A stretch of DNA of 52,779 nt, from the NCBI GenBank assembly GCA_964475205.1, contig CAYYVQ010000014.1, positions 1-52,779 on the forward strand, in the 5' to 3' direction. The notes under the pieces were generated by a model, which was given only the letters and a program-made list of their open reading frames with translations, ran no database searches and was not told the DNA's origin. The position numbers and the translations under genes are program-made. The stretch is from CAYSRM01 sp964475205. Its GTDB lineage: Bacteria; Verrucomicrobiota; Kiritimatiellia; UBA8416; CAYSRM01. The first letter of the stretch is position 1. Every line of letters starts with the position of its first letter. Positions 34,602 to 41,958 of the stretch are shown here, in pieces.

Positions 34602-35879
34602 TCACACCTCCACCTCCTTAACATCAATATCCAGGTCGGCGACGCGGATATCCCCGGTCATTAGTTTATTGAGCGTTGTTTTGAAAAGGGATTGGAGGGC
34701 GGATTTCTTTGTGTGATGCCATGAAACCTTATTGTCTAGCGACAACAGCATGTTCGCAATATCGATTTGCTCCTTTAACGTTGCGGGGAACGGAATTGGC
34801 CAATTACGGATCAAATGGACAGGAACACGCTGACGGCCTGTTGCACCTTCCATTTTACCTGCAATAGCGAGACGAACCTGTACGTTCTGCAAATAAAATG
34901 AAAGAAATACAATGTTGCTCACACCGGAAAGGCATTTTATGGGGATGACTTCAGTTGTTGCTATTCCAAAACCGTTCGGTATGCCTTTTGCAATCCCTTG
35001 TTTACCATTTTCAAAACATGGCGTAATCTTCGATAGGAGAAGATCACCTGCTTCAAAATAGGTTCCCGAGGTTAACTGGTCTGGTGACTTCATGCGCCAT
35101 TCATTGATGAACAACTCAAAAGAAGGGATGCATTCCATAGGGATAAATGCTATCGATTCGAATTCTGTATAAGTAGTTTCTCTTGGCTTTTTGGTGATTT
35201 GATACATTTTCTCAAGCGGCACCACCTCCCAACTCTCCGGGATCTCGCCGATTTCCGTCATTTTCGTTTTCTCACCCCTTAGCCCATAGGTGAAGAGGTG
35301 TTGCATGGTGGATTTTTTGAGGTCGCGTAGGGACTGGATGATTTTTTCCTGCGTCTCAATCGCCCGCTGAATCTTCAACAACACCGTCGCAATCTTCTTC
35401 TGTTCGGGGAGAGGGGGGAGGGGGATTTGGAATTCCGAAAGTCGTGAACGGGAGAGATTCGGTATTGTTGTTTTGTTGCCAGCTCCTTCATACGCGTTAA
35501 GTTGTGTCATGCCTGCCTGGAGCCAATACATCATGAAAAGAGGAAGCACGTTATTATCCAAACGGCGCAGTCGGTGGAGATGGTTCTGGTACAAACAATT
35601 GTCGATTTCTCCTCGCCATATTGCAGTACGGCCAATGTCACCGCCTTCGCATACAAGAAGATCGCCGCATTTTAAAGCCAGGGTCTCGCATTCATTGTCA
35701 GTGAAGCTCATTTCGTCCAATACATCTATTTTTAAGCTACCCCAGAACACATTTGCTGTTCGAAGAAATGGTCGAAGGTTATTGCCCGTCTGCTTTTGGC
35801 GTGATAACGATTTTCCCTGCTTGATGCTGAAGGTCTTGCCTATCTGAGTTGTTTGCCAGTCTGGTGGAAACTCAATCAT
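34602..35879 (-). CDS. hsdS: Type I restriction-modification specificity subunit HsdS
   Basis: A 425-residue specificity subunit with two target-recognition domains, each followed by a conserved helix. The central spacer reads PLPPLPEQKKIATVLLKIQRAIETQEKIIQSLRDLKKSTMQHLFTYG-like helices (about residues 160-205). The C-terminal repeat reads TLKEQIDIANMLLSLDNKV. The first domain opens with IGKTFSIKQGKSL. DNA specificity cannot be read from sequence. The ATG overlaps the stop of the upstream HUH-fusion gene as ATGA. Confidence 0.94.
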   Translation of the reverse strand: MIEFPPDWQTTQIGKTFSIKQGKSLSRQKQTGNNLRPFLRTANVFWGSLKIDVLDEMSFTDNECETLALKCGDLLVCEGGDIGRTAIWRGEIDNCLYQNHLHRLRRLDNNVLPLFMMYWLQAGMTQLNAYEGAGNKTTIPNLSRSRLSEFQIPLPPLPEQKKIATVLLKIQRAIETQEKIIQSLRDLKKSTMQHLFTYGLRGEKTKMTEIGEIPESWEVVPLEKMYQITKKPRETTYTEFESIAFIPMECIPSFELFINEWRMKSPDQLTSGTYFEAGDLLLSKITPCFENGKQGIAKGIPNGFGIATTEVIPIKCLSGVSNIVFLSFYLQNVQVRLAIAGKMEGATGRQRVPVHLIRNWPIPFPATLKEQIDIANMLLSLDNKVSWHHTKKSALQSLFKTTLNKLMTGDIRVADLDIDVKEVEV

Positions 35880-36988
35880 CTCACGACCTCCTTTTCACGT
35901 GCCCTCCGGGCTACATGCGTGTCGCCCTTACGGGCCAGCCGGTCGAGCATGCCGCCGGGGGTGACGTGCGGGAGCCAGCGTTTTTCGGCGGAATCCAGCA
36001 CGAAGCGGTTGCGGGCTTCAGCCGCCGCCAGATTGCCCTCGCGATTGCGCATCTCCAGAATCAGCATGCGGTTGGCTTCCAGGGCGGGGAGCCATTCCGG
36101 TGGAATGCGCATTTCGTTTATGCCCCAGGCGGGGCAGCAGATAAGTTTTGGCGCTGCATGCGTGTCGTGGGAAGGAGAGAGGGCGACATGCGTGTCGCGG
36201 GAAGATGAGAGGGCGACATGCGTGTCGCCCGTACGGAGCAGGGTGGCCAGGATGGCCTTCTCTGGGGGCGAATGGAATCCGCTGATGAAGCAGTGTTGAG
36301 AGCTGGCGGTTCGGGCATGTTTTGTTGCGGCGGCCAGCACATCAGGCGGGCAGTTGCGCGAGCACAGCATGGCTATCTTTTCGCGGTTCAGCAGGGCCGG
36401 ATTGCCGATCATGCGGAAGGATTGGCCTTCGTGCGTGGCGTGCTGCACCAGCTTCCACGGGTTGGCTCGGATATATTCTCGGATATTGCGCTCGGCCTCA
36501 GGCGTGCGCACAATCATTTCATAATAATTGCGGTGCCAGATGCGGATGTTTTCGGGCGGGGCGCCAAATGGGGCGACATGCGTGCCTGGGGCGACATGCG
36601 TGTCTTGGGCGACATGCGTGTCGCCCCTACGGCGGCGGATGCGGCGGGATACGGCGGCTTTGAATGCGCCGATGACGTGGCCCAATTCGGATTGGCCCTT
36701 TTCGATGCGGATCAATGCATGGAAATGATCGGGCATCACCACGAATTCGCCGGGGAATGCATCATCGCGCAATTTCCCACAACGCCGCCATTCATCGGCA
36801 ATGATTTCCCGTACGGGCGACACGCATGTCGCCCCCATTACCCCAAACGGATTGCCTTTTGCCCATTCAATGAATTCCCGATGCGCACAAATGGTCACGA
36901 AATACAGGCCGGGGCCGACATAATCATGGCCTTTCAACCGAATAGATCGGCGGTGATGGATTTTTTGGTTATATGCCGCATTCTTCAT
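35876..36988 (-). CDS. RAYT-type HUH (Y1) transposase fused to a DprA/SLOG-like domain
   Basis: A 370-residue two-domain protein. The N-terminal half is a REP-associated tyrosine transposase (Y1_Tnp). It has RSIRLKGHDY and LYFVTICAHRE, the metal-binding HUH (HFH, residues 88-90, in VMPDHFHALI), and a Tyr at 155/156 in HRNYYEMIV. After about residue 195 it resembles small DprA-like Rossmann proteins: ALLNREKIAMLCSR, FISGFHSPPEKAILATLLR, ICCPAWGINEMRIPPEW, then LAAAEARNRFVL. GDTHVA repeats interrupt both halves (52-60, 122-138, 254-280 and near the C-terminus). The start at 36988 overlaps the NYN stop as ATGA, so it is co-translated with the operon. Its role there is unknown. Confidence 0.75.
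   Translation of the reverse strand: MKNAAYNQKIHHRRSIRLKGHDYVGPGLYFVTICAHREFIEWAKGNPFGVMGATCVSPVREIIADEWRRCGKLRDDAFPGEFVVMPDHFHALIRIEKGQSELGHVIGAFKAAVSRRIRRRRGDTHVAQDTHVAPGTHVAPFGAPPENIRIWHRNYYEMIVRTPEAERNIREYIRANPWKLVQHATHEGQSFRMIGNPALLNREKIAMLCSRNCPPDVLAAATKHARTASSQHCFISGFHSPPEKAILATLLRTGDTHVALSSSRDTHVALSPSHDTHAAPKLICCPAWGINEMRIPPEWLPALEANRMLILEMRNREGNLAAAEARNRFVLDSAEKRWLPHVTPGGMLDRLARKGDTHVARRAREKEVVR
35911..36835. repeat. REP-like palindromes inside the HUH-fusion gene (about eight copies)
   Basis: Copies of a hairpin with core GGCGACATGCGTGTCGCC (arms GGCGACA/TGTCGCC) occur near 35911, 36155, 36181, 36211, 36571, 36590, 36608 and, inverted, 36815. Several are followed by CCGTACGG or CCTACGG. 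Three near 36155-36230 form a 30-bp tandem array. All lie within the coding sequence and keep its frame, giving DTHVA or ATCVSPV in the protein. REP sequences usually lie between genes near their RAYT; here they lie in the RAYT itself. Confidence 0.85.
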
Positions 36989-37665
36989 TCTGGCCCTTTT
37001 ATGTTCGTACCCAGCCATTCCTCCGGGCAATAGACGTGTTTCCCGCTCGGTAGGCGCACTCGCTCGGGAAGCAGATTTCTGGCATATGATTCAGCGCTAA
37101 GCGTAAAGGAGCCTGGCGCAATCCGCGCAAGTTCACGGTTCTTACGATCAAACGGGAAAGCGAAGATGAGGCGCTTATCTGTGTAAAGACGTTGAAATGT
37201 GTACACACACGGTCGCAGGTCTGTGTCACCGGTGACTAGCACAGCCACATCGAACTCGTCCCGTGCGGCGCCCTCGAGAACAGCACATGCGATGGCAACA
37301 TCTGTTTCCTTCTCTTCGTGTGTGACAAATTGCTCGTTGGTGTAGGTGTCCCAGGCATCCTTGCGTTTGAAATGACTGATCTTGACATCAACGCCGGTAG
37401 CAGTCAACGCACGCACGTAGGCCTTGTGCCCGCGAATCTTTTCCGACTGTATGTTGCCAAGGTGTTCGGCATAAGCGGTGTAGTATCGGACAGACACCAC
37501 TGTGGCGCCTTGCGCCACAAGATCAAGATGGCTCTTAAACAAATGAAGTAGGTCTAGCCATTTGAGTGAGGGTGGGGCGTGCAGTTTCTCTGCTCGGCAG
37601 ACGGAGTGGTAGAGATTGAATCCATCAACAAAGAACACAGTGCGGAGTTGCCTTGGAGAGCTCAT
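36985..37665 (-). CDS. NYN-domain (PIN-like) RNase-like protein, copy 1
   Basis: A 226-residue protein of the NYN/LabA family. The acidic residues expected for metal-dependent RNA cleavage are visible: D14 and N17 in FFVDGFNLYHS, D122 in EEKETDVAIA, and D147/D149 in LVTGDTDLRP. The C-terminal 50 residues are an extension with a basic surface. ATG at 37665 has GGGAGAG upstream; an open frame reaches 37743 but crosses a terminator hairpin. The stop overlaps the HUH-fusion start. NYN proteins are RNases in toxin-like and RNA-turnover settings. Within an hsd operon it could act as a defence effector (inference). Confidence 0.85.
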   Translation of the reverse strand: MSSPRQLRTVFFVDGFNLYHSVCRAEKLHAPPSLKWLDLLHLFKSHLDLVAQGATVVSVRYYTAYAEHLGNIQSEKIRGHKAYVRALTATGVDVKISHFKRKDAWDTYTNEQFVTHEEKETDVAIACAVLEGAARDEFDVAVLVTGDTDLRPCVYTFQRLYTDKRLIFAFPFDRKNRELARIAPGSFTLSAESYARNLLPERVRLPSGKHVYCPEEWLGTNIKGPE

Positions 37666-37689
37666 AGTGTACTCTCCCAACTTGCAGGC

Positions 37690-37720
37690 AAAAAGAAACC
37701 CGCAGGCCTTAACCTGCGGG
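37690..37720 (-). terminator. Terminator-like hairpin in the leader of NYN copy 1
   Basis: On the minus strand CCCGCAGG, a six-base loop and CCTGCGGG form an 8-bp stem, followed by TTTCTTTTT. It ends only 24 bases before the ATG at 37665. Two further hairpins lie just upstream (37720-37735 and 37732-37751) and share CCCC, so they exclude each other. A 16-codon frame has its stop in the loop of the terminator. The arrangement suggests attenuation. Confidence 0.65.
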
Positions 37721-37759
37721 GGGCCATTCGGCCCCGGATCCAAGTCCGGGGACCATCAT
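37709..37759 (-). CDS. Candidate leader peptide upstream of NYN copy 1
   Basis: A 16-codon frame, MMVPGLGSGAEWPPAG, starts at 37759 and ends with TAA at 37709-37711 in the loop of the terminator hairpin. A ribosome stopping there would cover the 5' arm and hinder termination. No strong ribosome site precedes it and no run of one regulatory amino acid is present. It is a hypothesis based only on geometry. Confidence 0.3.
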   Translation of the reverse strand: MMVPGLGSGAEWPPAG

Positions 37760-38028
37760 GGGGATGATCTTTTCCAACTTTACCACAAAGAGAAGATGCG
37801 TCAACAGCAAAAACCCGACGCAAAAACCCAATCGTTTCGTGCATTCCGCGTATTTCGTAGTTTATTAACCATTCCGAACACTCTTCATTTCGAATTCCCC
37901 GCAGTCTCATATTTCGCCCTCATTGCGCAGTTCGATGGCCAATTCCATCGCCCGTTTTTCATGTGAGAATGGTGACCAACTGTACGAAATGAATACGTGT
38001 GGCGGCTCAGAGTGATACTTGTTGTCTG

Positions 38029-38709
38029 TCATTGCTTCTTGCCCCTCTTGGCGCGTGTTTTCGAACCAGTTGAACGCCGCGCCGCATTCTTCTTACGGCG
38101 ATAGTCGTTGATATCGAGGCAGGTGTCGTACGTGGCACGGTCGATCTTGATCCAATCCGTGCCGTTGATTCCCCGCTTGTTACGAAGCGTGGGGCTGAAT
38201 GGATAGGCGCAGGCCACTTTGATCCATCGCTTCTGCTGCCCGGAAATAGACCGAATCTCCTTGCTCGCCTCAGAGAGGTCCTGATCCTGACTGAAGATAA
38301 GGGCAACGTCATATTGCTTGTCGAGGGCGCCACGGACAACATCCAACGCCAGCCGGATGTCGATGCCTTTCTCGCGACCGACAAGCGTGGTCGTCATCTT
38401 TCCGTTCGGCAGCGATACGAGCTGGTTAGAGTAGCGCAGAGGGCGGGAGAACGTCTGCACACCACGGGTTCCCATTACGCCCAGCTTTGTTACCCAGAAA
38501 TGATGGCGGTCGGGGTCAATGCTGGGGTCGGGGATTCCCGTGTAGAAGTGTATTGCGGAAAACGACCAGCCCTGTGACGTGCAGATGTTCTCGGCCAGAT
38601 CGCGAATGTTGTAATTTGGAAAAGGATATCCGAATGCTTCCTTGGCGGCGTTGAACAGGTTCTGTCCGTCGACGTAGGCGATCGCCCGCTTGGTGGTGGG
38701 TTCCTTCAT
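38029..38709 (-). CDS. NYN-domain (PIN-like) RNase-like protein, copy 2
   Basis: A 226-residue NYN-domain protein, the same length as copy 1 but only distantly similar. Conserved acidic positions are D14 and N17 in AYVDGQNLFNA, D117 in KGIDIRLALD and D142/D144 in FSQDQDLSE. The C-terminus is strongly basic (RRKKNAARRSTGSKTRAKRG), fitting RNA binding. GGGGGAGGTGG precedes the ATG. A promoter-like sequence and a terminator-like hairpin lie in its leader. It is separated from hsdM by 319 bases and from NYN copy 1 by 363, so it may have its own control. Nuclease activity is inferred from fold. Confidence 0.83.
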   Translation of the reverse strand: MKEPTTKRAIAYVDGQNLFNAAKEAFGYPFPNYNIRDLAENICTSQGWSFSAIHFYTGIPDPSIDPDRHHFWVTKLGVMGTRGVQTFSRPLRYSNQLVSLPNGKMTTTLVGREKGIDIRLALDVVRGALDKQYDVALIFSQDQDLSEASKEIRSISGQQKRWIKVACAYPFSPTLRNKRGINGTDWIKIDRATYDTCLDINDYRRKKNAARRSTGSKTRAKRGKKQ

Positions 38710-38727
38710 GTTACCACCTCCCCCGGA

Positions 38728-38777
38728 TAAAAAATAACCCCGCCGGAGCTCGTCTTACGGCGAGTGATCCAGCGGGG
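38728..38777 (-). terminator. Terminator-like hairpin between hsdM and NYN copy 2
   Basis: On the minus strand CCCCGCTGGA pairs with TCCGGCGGGG (9 of 10), with an inner CTCG/CGAG, followed by TTATTTTTTAT. It lies 19 bases before the NYN ATG and about 11 bases after the predicted start of the promoter at 38795-38824. It may end hsdM transcripts or act as an attenuator for the NYN gene. Confidence 0.65.
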
Positions 38778-38794
38778 AGCAATTAACCTACTCA

Positions 38795-38824
38795 AATATA
38801 CACCCAACAAGCCAACGACGTCAA
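38795..38824 (-). promoter_or_regulatory. Candidate sigma-70 promoter for NYN copy 2
   Basis: TTGACG (38819-38824, minus strand) and TATATT (38795-38800) are separated by 18 bases. The predicted transcript would run at once into the hairpin at 38728-38777 before reaching the NYN ribosome site. Confidence 0.45.
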
Positions 38825-39028
38825 CCGTCAGTTGAGCAAAAACCCGCCACATTTGAGCTTGGCTCGGCCAGAGGCTTGGCGGGTATGCTGGCGAGACTGT
38901 ACCAGACCTCTTCTCAGATGCAACACCGTTTTTGGCGGCGCATTCTCCTGGCAAAAAGCCAGACGGCGCCTGGGAAATCCGATGTAGTGTTGCGGGCAAC
39001 GTGGTATCCCCCAAGTGGATTCCTCCGC

Positions 39029-40954
39029 TCACGACTTGCCTCCAATCCACTTGTCGCTGATGCAATCTACCGGCTTGCTGCGGTCGCGAAGCGCTTCCAG
39101 CGTCTCCGATGACTTGGCGCTACCAGAGGACGGGGTCCTAAACCCCATCTGCGTGAAGATGCCTTTCAATTCTTCATCATTCTTCAGCGCCTTTTCCTCC
39201 AGTCCGTCTTTTCCCCACAGTTCTTCCAGTATCTCCGGGATGGGCCGGTATTCTTCCTGTTCGCTGGTGTCAACGTAGCGCGATGGCGAAAGGTTGTAGT
39301 CGTTCTTTGCCGCTTCGCTATTGCTGATAACTTTTACGAAGCGTTCTATATCCGATCCTCTGACAAATGCCTGCGCAATTTTTTTGATGCTTCCTTCGGG
39401 TATATAGTTCTTTGGACGCCCCTTCTCGAATTCGCGGCTTGCGTTGACAAGCACGATCTTTCCTTCGCGCTGCTTAAGCTTGTTGCGATTGAGCACAACA
39501 ATTATACCGGCAGCGGTGGTGTTGTAGAACAGGTTGTCGGGCAGCAGAATCACGCCTTCGATCAGGTCGTTTTTCACGAACCATTTCCGTATGGTCTTCT
39601 CCCTGTCTTCGCTGCGGCCCCCGCTGCCGCGGGTAACAGCGCCGGTATCCAGCACCACCGCGGCGCGGCCATTGGCGTTTAGACTGGCGAGTGTATGCTG
39701 GAGCCATGCCCAGTCGGCTTTGCCGGTGGTTATGCCGCCATGCTCATCAAAACGGCCGAATTCGTCGTTTTCATAAACCGACGTTTCAAACGGCTGGTTC
39801 CACATGGGATTGGCTACAACAATGTCAAATTCGCGGAGACTGCCATCCGGTTTTCTGAATTTGGGGTTGGTCATGGAGTTGCCGCGCACTATCTCGCCTT
39901 CCATGTCATGGATAACCATATTCATCCGGGCAATGGCATAGCTGGAGCCTGTCAGCTCCTGCCCGTAAAGCTTCAGCGGGCGGCTTACCTTCACGTCGCG
40001 TTCCTGGAGCGCAAGCTCGGTCTTGATCAGCAATCCCGCAGAGCCGCATGCAAAGTCGTGCACCTGTTCACCCTGGGCGGGACGCACAATGTAGGCCATA
40101 AGCCAGCCGACCTCTGCAGGGGTAAAGAACTCGCCTGCGCTCTGACCCTGGCCTTCAGCGAATTTCCTGAGCAGGTACTCATAACAACGGCCCAGAAAAT
40201 CAGGTTCAACATCGTACAGGCCCAACCGATAACGAGGATTGGAGAGCTTTTCGAGGACTCCCGCCAGCGCGGTGTCGCTGATCTCACGCTCGCCGTTTCG
40301 AGTCTCGTTGAAGTCAACGGTATCGATAACCCCGCTCAGATCCTTGTACCTGTTCCCGGAGTTTGCCTTTACAATCGCCCGCATGGTAGTGGTGAGCTGT
40401 TCACCAAGCGACCTGGGCTTCCTGCCTTTAGGCCATTTGAATTCTTTTCTGCCGCTGACAACAGGCCATCTGGCTTCTGGCGGAATGTAGAAGCGAACCA
40501 GGTCGTGATCCTGTTCTATTATTGAAAGCGCTGTTTCCCGGTCTCCGTATACTTCGGCAAGCCGCTCGACCTCGTCATCGAAAACATCCGACAGGCGTTT
40601 GATGAACACCAAAGGTAGAATGTAATCCTTGAATTTCGGGGCATCGCGTTCACCACGAATAGAACATGCCGCGCTCCATAGCATCTGTTCCATCGCTTTA
40701 GTGGTCAGATAATCATCTCTTGTTGCCCGGCGTTTCTTTCGGACGTTTGCATTATCGGCTTTGCCATGAGCGGCGACTTCTTCGGCCAAATCGAGAATGG
40801 CCTTCTTTGCTTTGCCGCGTGGAACACTGCGCCCGTTCTCCCACCTGTTGAGAGTCGAGAAAGCGACGCCAAGCTTCGCCGCCAGCTCTTCCTGGCTTAA
40901 ACCCAACCTGTGCCTGATGTCCATGAGCGTTCCGGGAATTTCGCGATTTTCCAT
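39029..40954 (-). CDS. hsdM: Type I modification methyltransferase HsdM with N-terminal HTH domain
   Basis: A 641-residue N6-adenine methyltransferase. Residues of about 8-60 form an XRE-type helix-turn-helix (LGLSQEELAAKLGVAFSTLNRWENG). A helical N-domain and the catalytic domain follow, with the SAM motif DFACGSAGLLI (301-307) and NPMW (382-385), the variant of NPPY/F used by this HsdM subgroup. It modifies adenine in the sequence chosen by HsdS and protects host DNA. It is the first gene of the island. The fused HTH and the dyads at its promoter suggest that it controls its own synthesis. AAGGAGTC precedes the ATG. Confidence 0.94.
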   Translation of the reverse strand: MENREIPGTLMDIRHRLGLSQEELAAKLGVAFSTLNRWENGRSVPRGKAKKAILDLAEEVAAHGKADNANVRKKRRATRDDYLTTKAMEQMLWSAACSIRGERDAPKFKDYILPLVFIKRLSDVFDDEVERLAEVYGDRETALSIIEQDHDLVRFYIPPEARWPVVSGRKEFKWPKGRKPRSLGEQLTTTMRAIVKANSGNRYKDLSGVIDTVDFNETRNGEREISDTALAGVLEKLSNPRYRLGLYDVEPDFLGRCYEYLLRKFAEGQGQSAGEFFTPAEVGWLMAYIVRPAQGEQVHDFACGSAGLLIKTELALQERDVKVSRPLKLYGQELTGSSYAIARMNMVIHDMEGEIVRGNSMTNPKFRKPDGSLREFDIVVANPMWNQPFETSVYENDEFGRFDEHGGITTGKADWAWLQHTLASLNANGRAAVVLDTGAVTRGSGGRSEDREKTIRKWFVKNDLIEGVILLPDNLFYNTTAAGIIVVLNRNKLKQREGKIVLVNASREFEKGRPKNYIPEGSIKKIAQAFVRGSDIERFVKVISNSEAAKNDYNLSPSRYVDTSEQEEYRPIPEILEELWGKDGLEEKALKNDEELKGIFTQMGFRTPSSGSAKSSETLEALRDRSKPVDCISDKWIGGKS

Positions 40955-40967
40955 GAAGACTCCTTTT

Positions 40968-41013
40968 TTGCAACTGTTTGCAATAATGCTATAGCGTTTA
41001 TAGCTTAAGTCAA
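40968..41013 (-). promoter_or_regulatory. hsdM promoter with candidate autoregulatory operators
   Basis: TTGACT (41008-41013, minus strand) and TAGCAT (40986-40991) are 16 bases apart. The palindrome GCTATAGC (40988-40995) overlaps the -10 element and extends as GCTATAAACGCTATAGC. Two copies of TTGCAA spaced 10 bp apart (40968-40973 and 40978-40983) lie just downstream. These are natural candidate sites for the HTH domain fused to HsdM. Confidence 0.5.
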
Positions 41014-41029
41014 TAGAAAATAGATCAGG

Positions 41030-41953
41030 CTAGAGATCTCTGGCCATTATCATTGTAACCCAGGGGTCTTCATTCAGGGTTTGAATACAGTGGAACCCGT
41101 TGTTGAAGTACTCGTTTTCCACAGCCTCGACATGATCATTGTCAATGCCGGAGAGAATGAGTCTGCTGTTTGAAGAGGCGGCCGGGAGTCGCGTGATAAT
41201 GGAAGAGTTTTTGATCAAGGCGCCGGCAAGAATATTGGCAACGACAAGATCAAATCGCGAGTCGGTCTGAAATTCGGCAAGATCGGCCTGAACGCATGTT
41301 ACAGGATTGACGACATCATTCTTCTTGAGATTTTCGATTGTGGTTTCAACCGCTGTCATATCGTTGTCCATGGCAAATATAGGTCCGTAGCCCAGCTTTG
41401 CCGCTGCTATTGACAGGATTCCCGATCCGCACCCCAGGTCGCAGAAGCTTTCAAGGCCTTGTTGCTGCATTTCGTCGATTATTCTGAGACAAGAGCGTGT
41501 TGTGAAATGCAGGCCGGTGCCGAAACTCATCCCCGGATTGATTTCGACAATGACTTCGCCTTCCATATGACCGGGTTTCTCCCAGGGAGGAGTCACAATG
41601 ATGCGGCTTGACACCTGTTCGGCGTGGAAGTGTTTTTTCCATGACTCGCTCCAGTTTCGCGCTTCAAGTCGGGACAGTTGCATTGATACTGCGGTATCTT
41701 TACGGAAAAGTGAGTCGCGTAGATTATTCATGACGGATTCGGCTTTTGTTTTTTCGGGTAAATAGATCTCAAACACTGTTTGTCCTGCTTCTTCAGGAGT
41801 CACCTCAGCCCACAGAAGTCCGCTTATTTCCAGCCAACATTCAATGTCGGGCACAAGGTCGGGGTTGCTGAAAACCTTGAGTGTCCATAGCGGTTCTTTT
41901 TCGTGGCAGCCAGGTTTCATGACGCTTTTGTCCACCTGCATTTTTTTGTGCAT
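41030..41953 (-). CDS. prmA: Ribosomal protein L11 methyltransferase PrmA
   Basis: A 307-residue PrmA-type methyltransferase that trimethylates ribosomal protein L11. The N-terminal substrate domain contains NWSESWKKHFHAEQVSSRIIV. The linker has GMSFGTGLHFTTRSCL, the SAM motif is DLGCGSGILSIAAAKLGYG and the catalytic NILAGAL (NPPY-like) block follows. The length is normal. Internal Met codons allow slightly later starts; no strong ribosome site marks 41953. It follows the RDD gene by five bases, so the two are an operon. Confidence 0.93.
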   Translation of the reverse strand: MHKKMQVDKSVMKPGCHEKEPLWTLKVFSNPDLVPDIECWLEISGLLWAEVTPEEAGQTVFEIYLPEKTKAESVMNNLRDSLFRKDTAVSMQLSRLEARNWSESWKKHFHAEQVSSRIIVTPPWEKPGHMEGEVIVEINPGMSFGTGLHFTTRSCLRIIDEMQQQGLESFCDLGCGSGILSIAAAKLGYGPIFAMDNDMTAVETTIENLKKNDVVNPVTCVQADLAEFQTDSRFDLVVANILAGALIKNSSIITRLPAASSNSRLILSGIDNDHVEAVENEYFNNGFHCIQTLNEDPWVTMIMARDL

Positions 41954-41958
41954 TCAGG

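Noticed and set aside
36155..36230. Possible CRISPR-like array of 30-bp units
   Set aside because: Units are directly adjacent with no unique spacers, are palindromic, and lie inside an open reading frame. They are REP-like tandem copies.
37666..37743. N-terminal extension of NYN copy 1 by 26 residues
   Set aside because: The extra codons run through the terminator hairpin, while ATG at 37665 has a good GGGAGAG site and begins just before the conserved NYN strand.
38706..39065. 119-codon minus-strand frame ending as ATGA at NYN copy 2
   Set aside because: It overlaps the hsdM 3' end in another frame, crosses the terminator hairpin and has no domain. The ATGA overlap is tempting, but the frame has no convincing start.
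39695..40525. 276-codon plus-strand frame opposite hsdM
   Set aside because: It is the antisense shadow of a strongly conserved methyltransferase, with no recognisable domain or start signal. Similar long antisense frames opposite dsbD (500-1345) and the RND gene (15912-16673) were dropped for the same reason.
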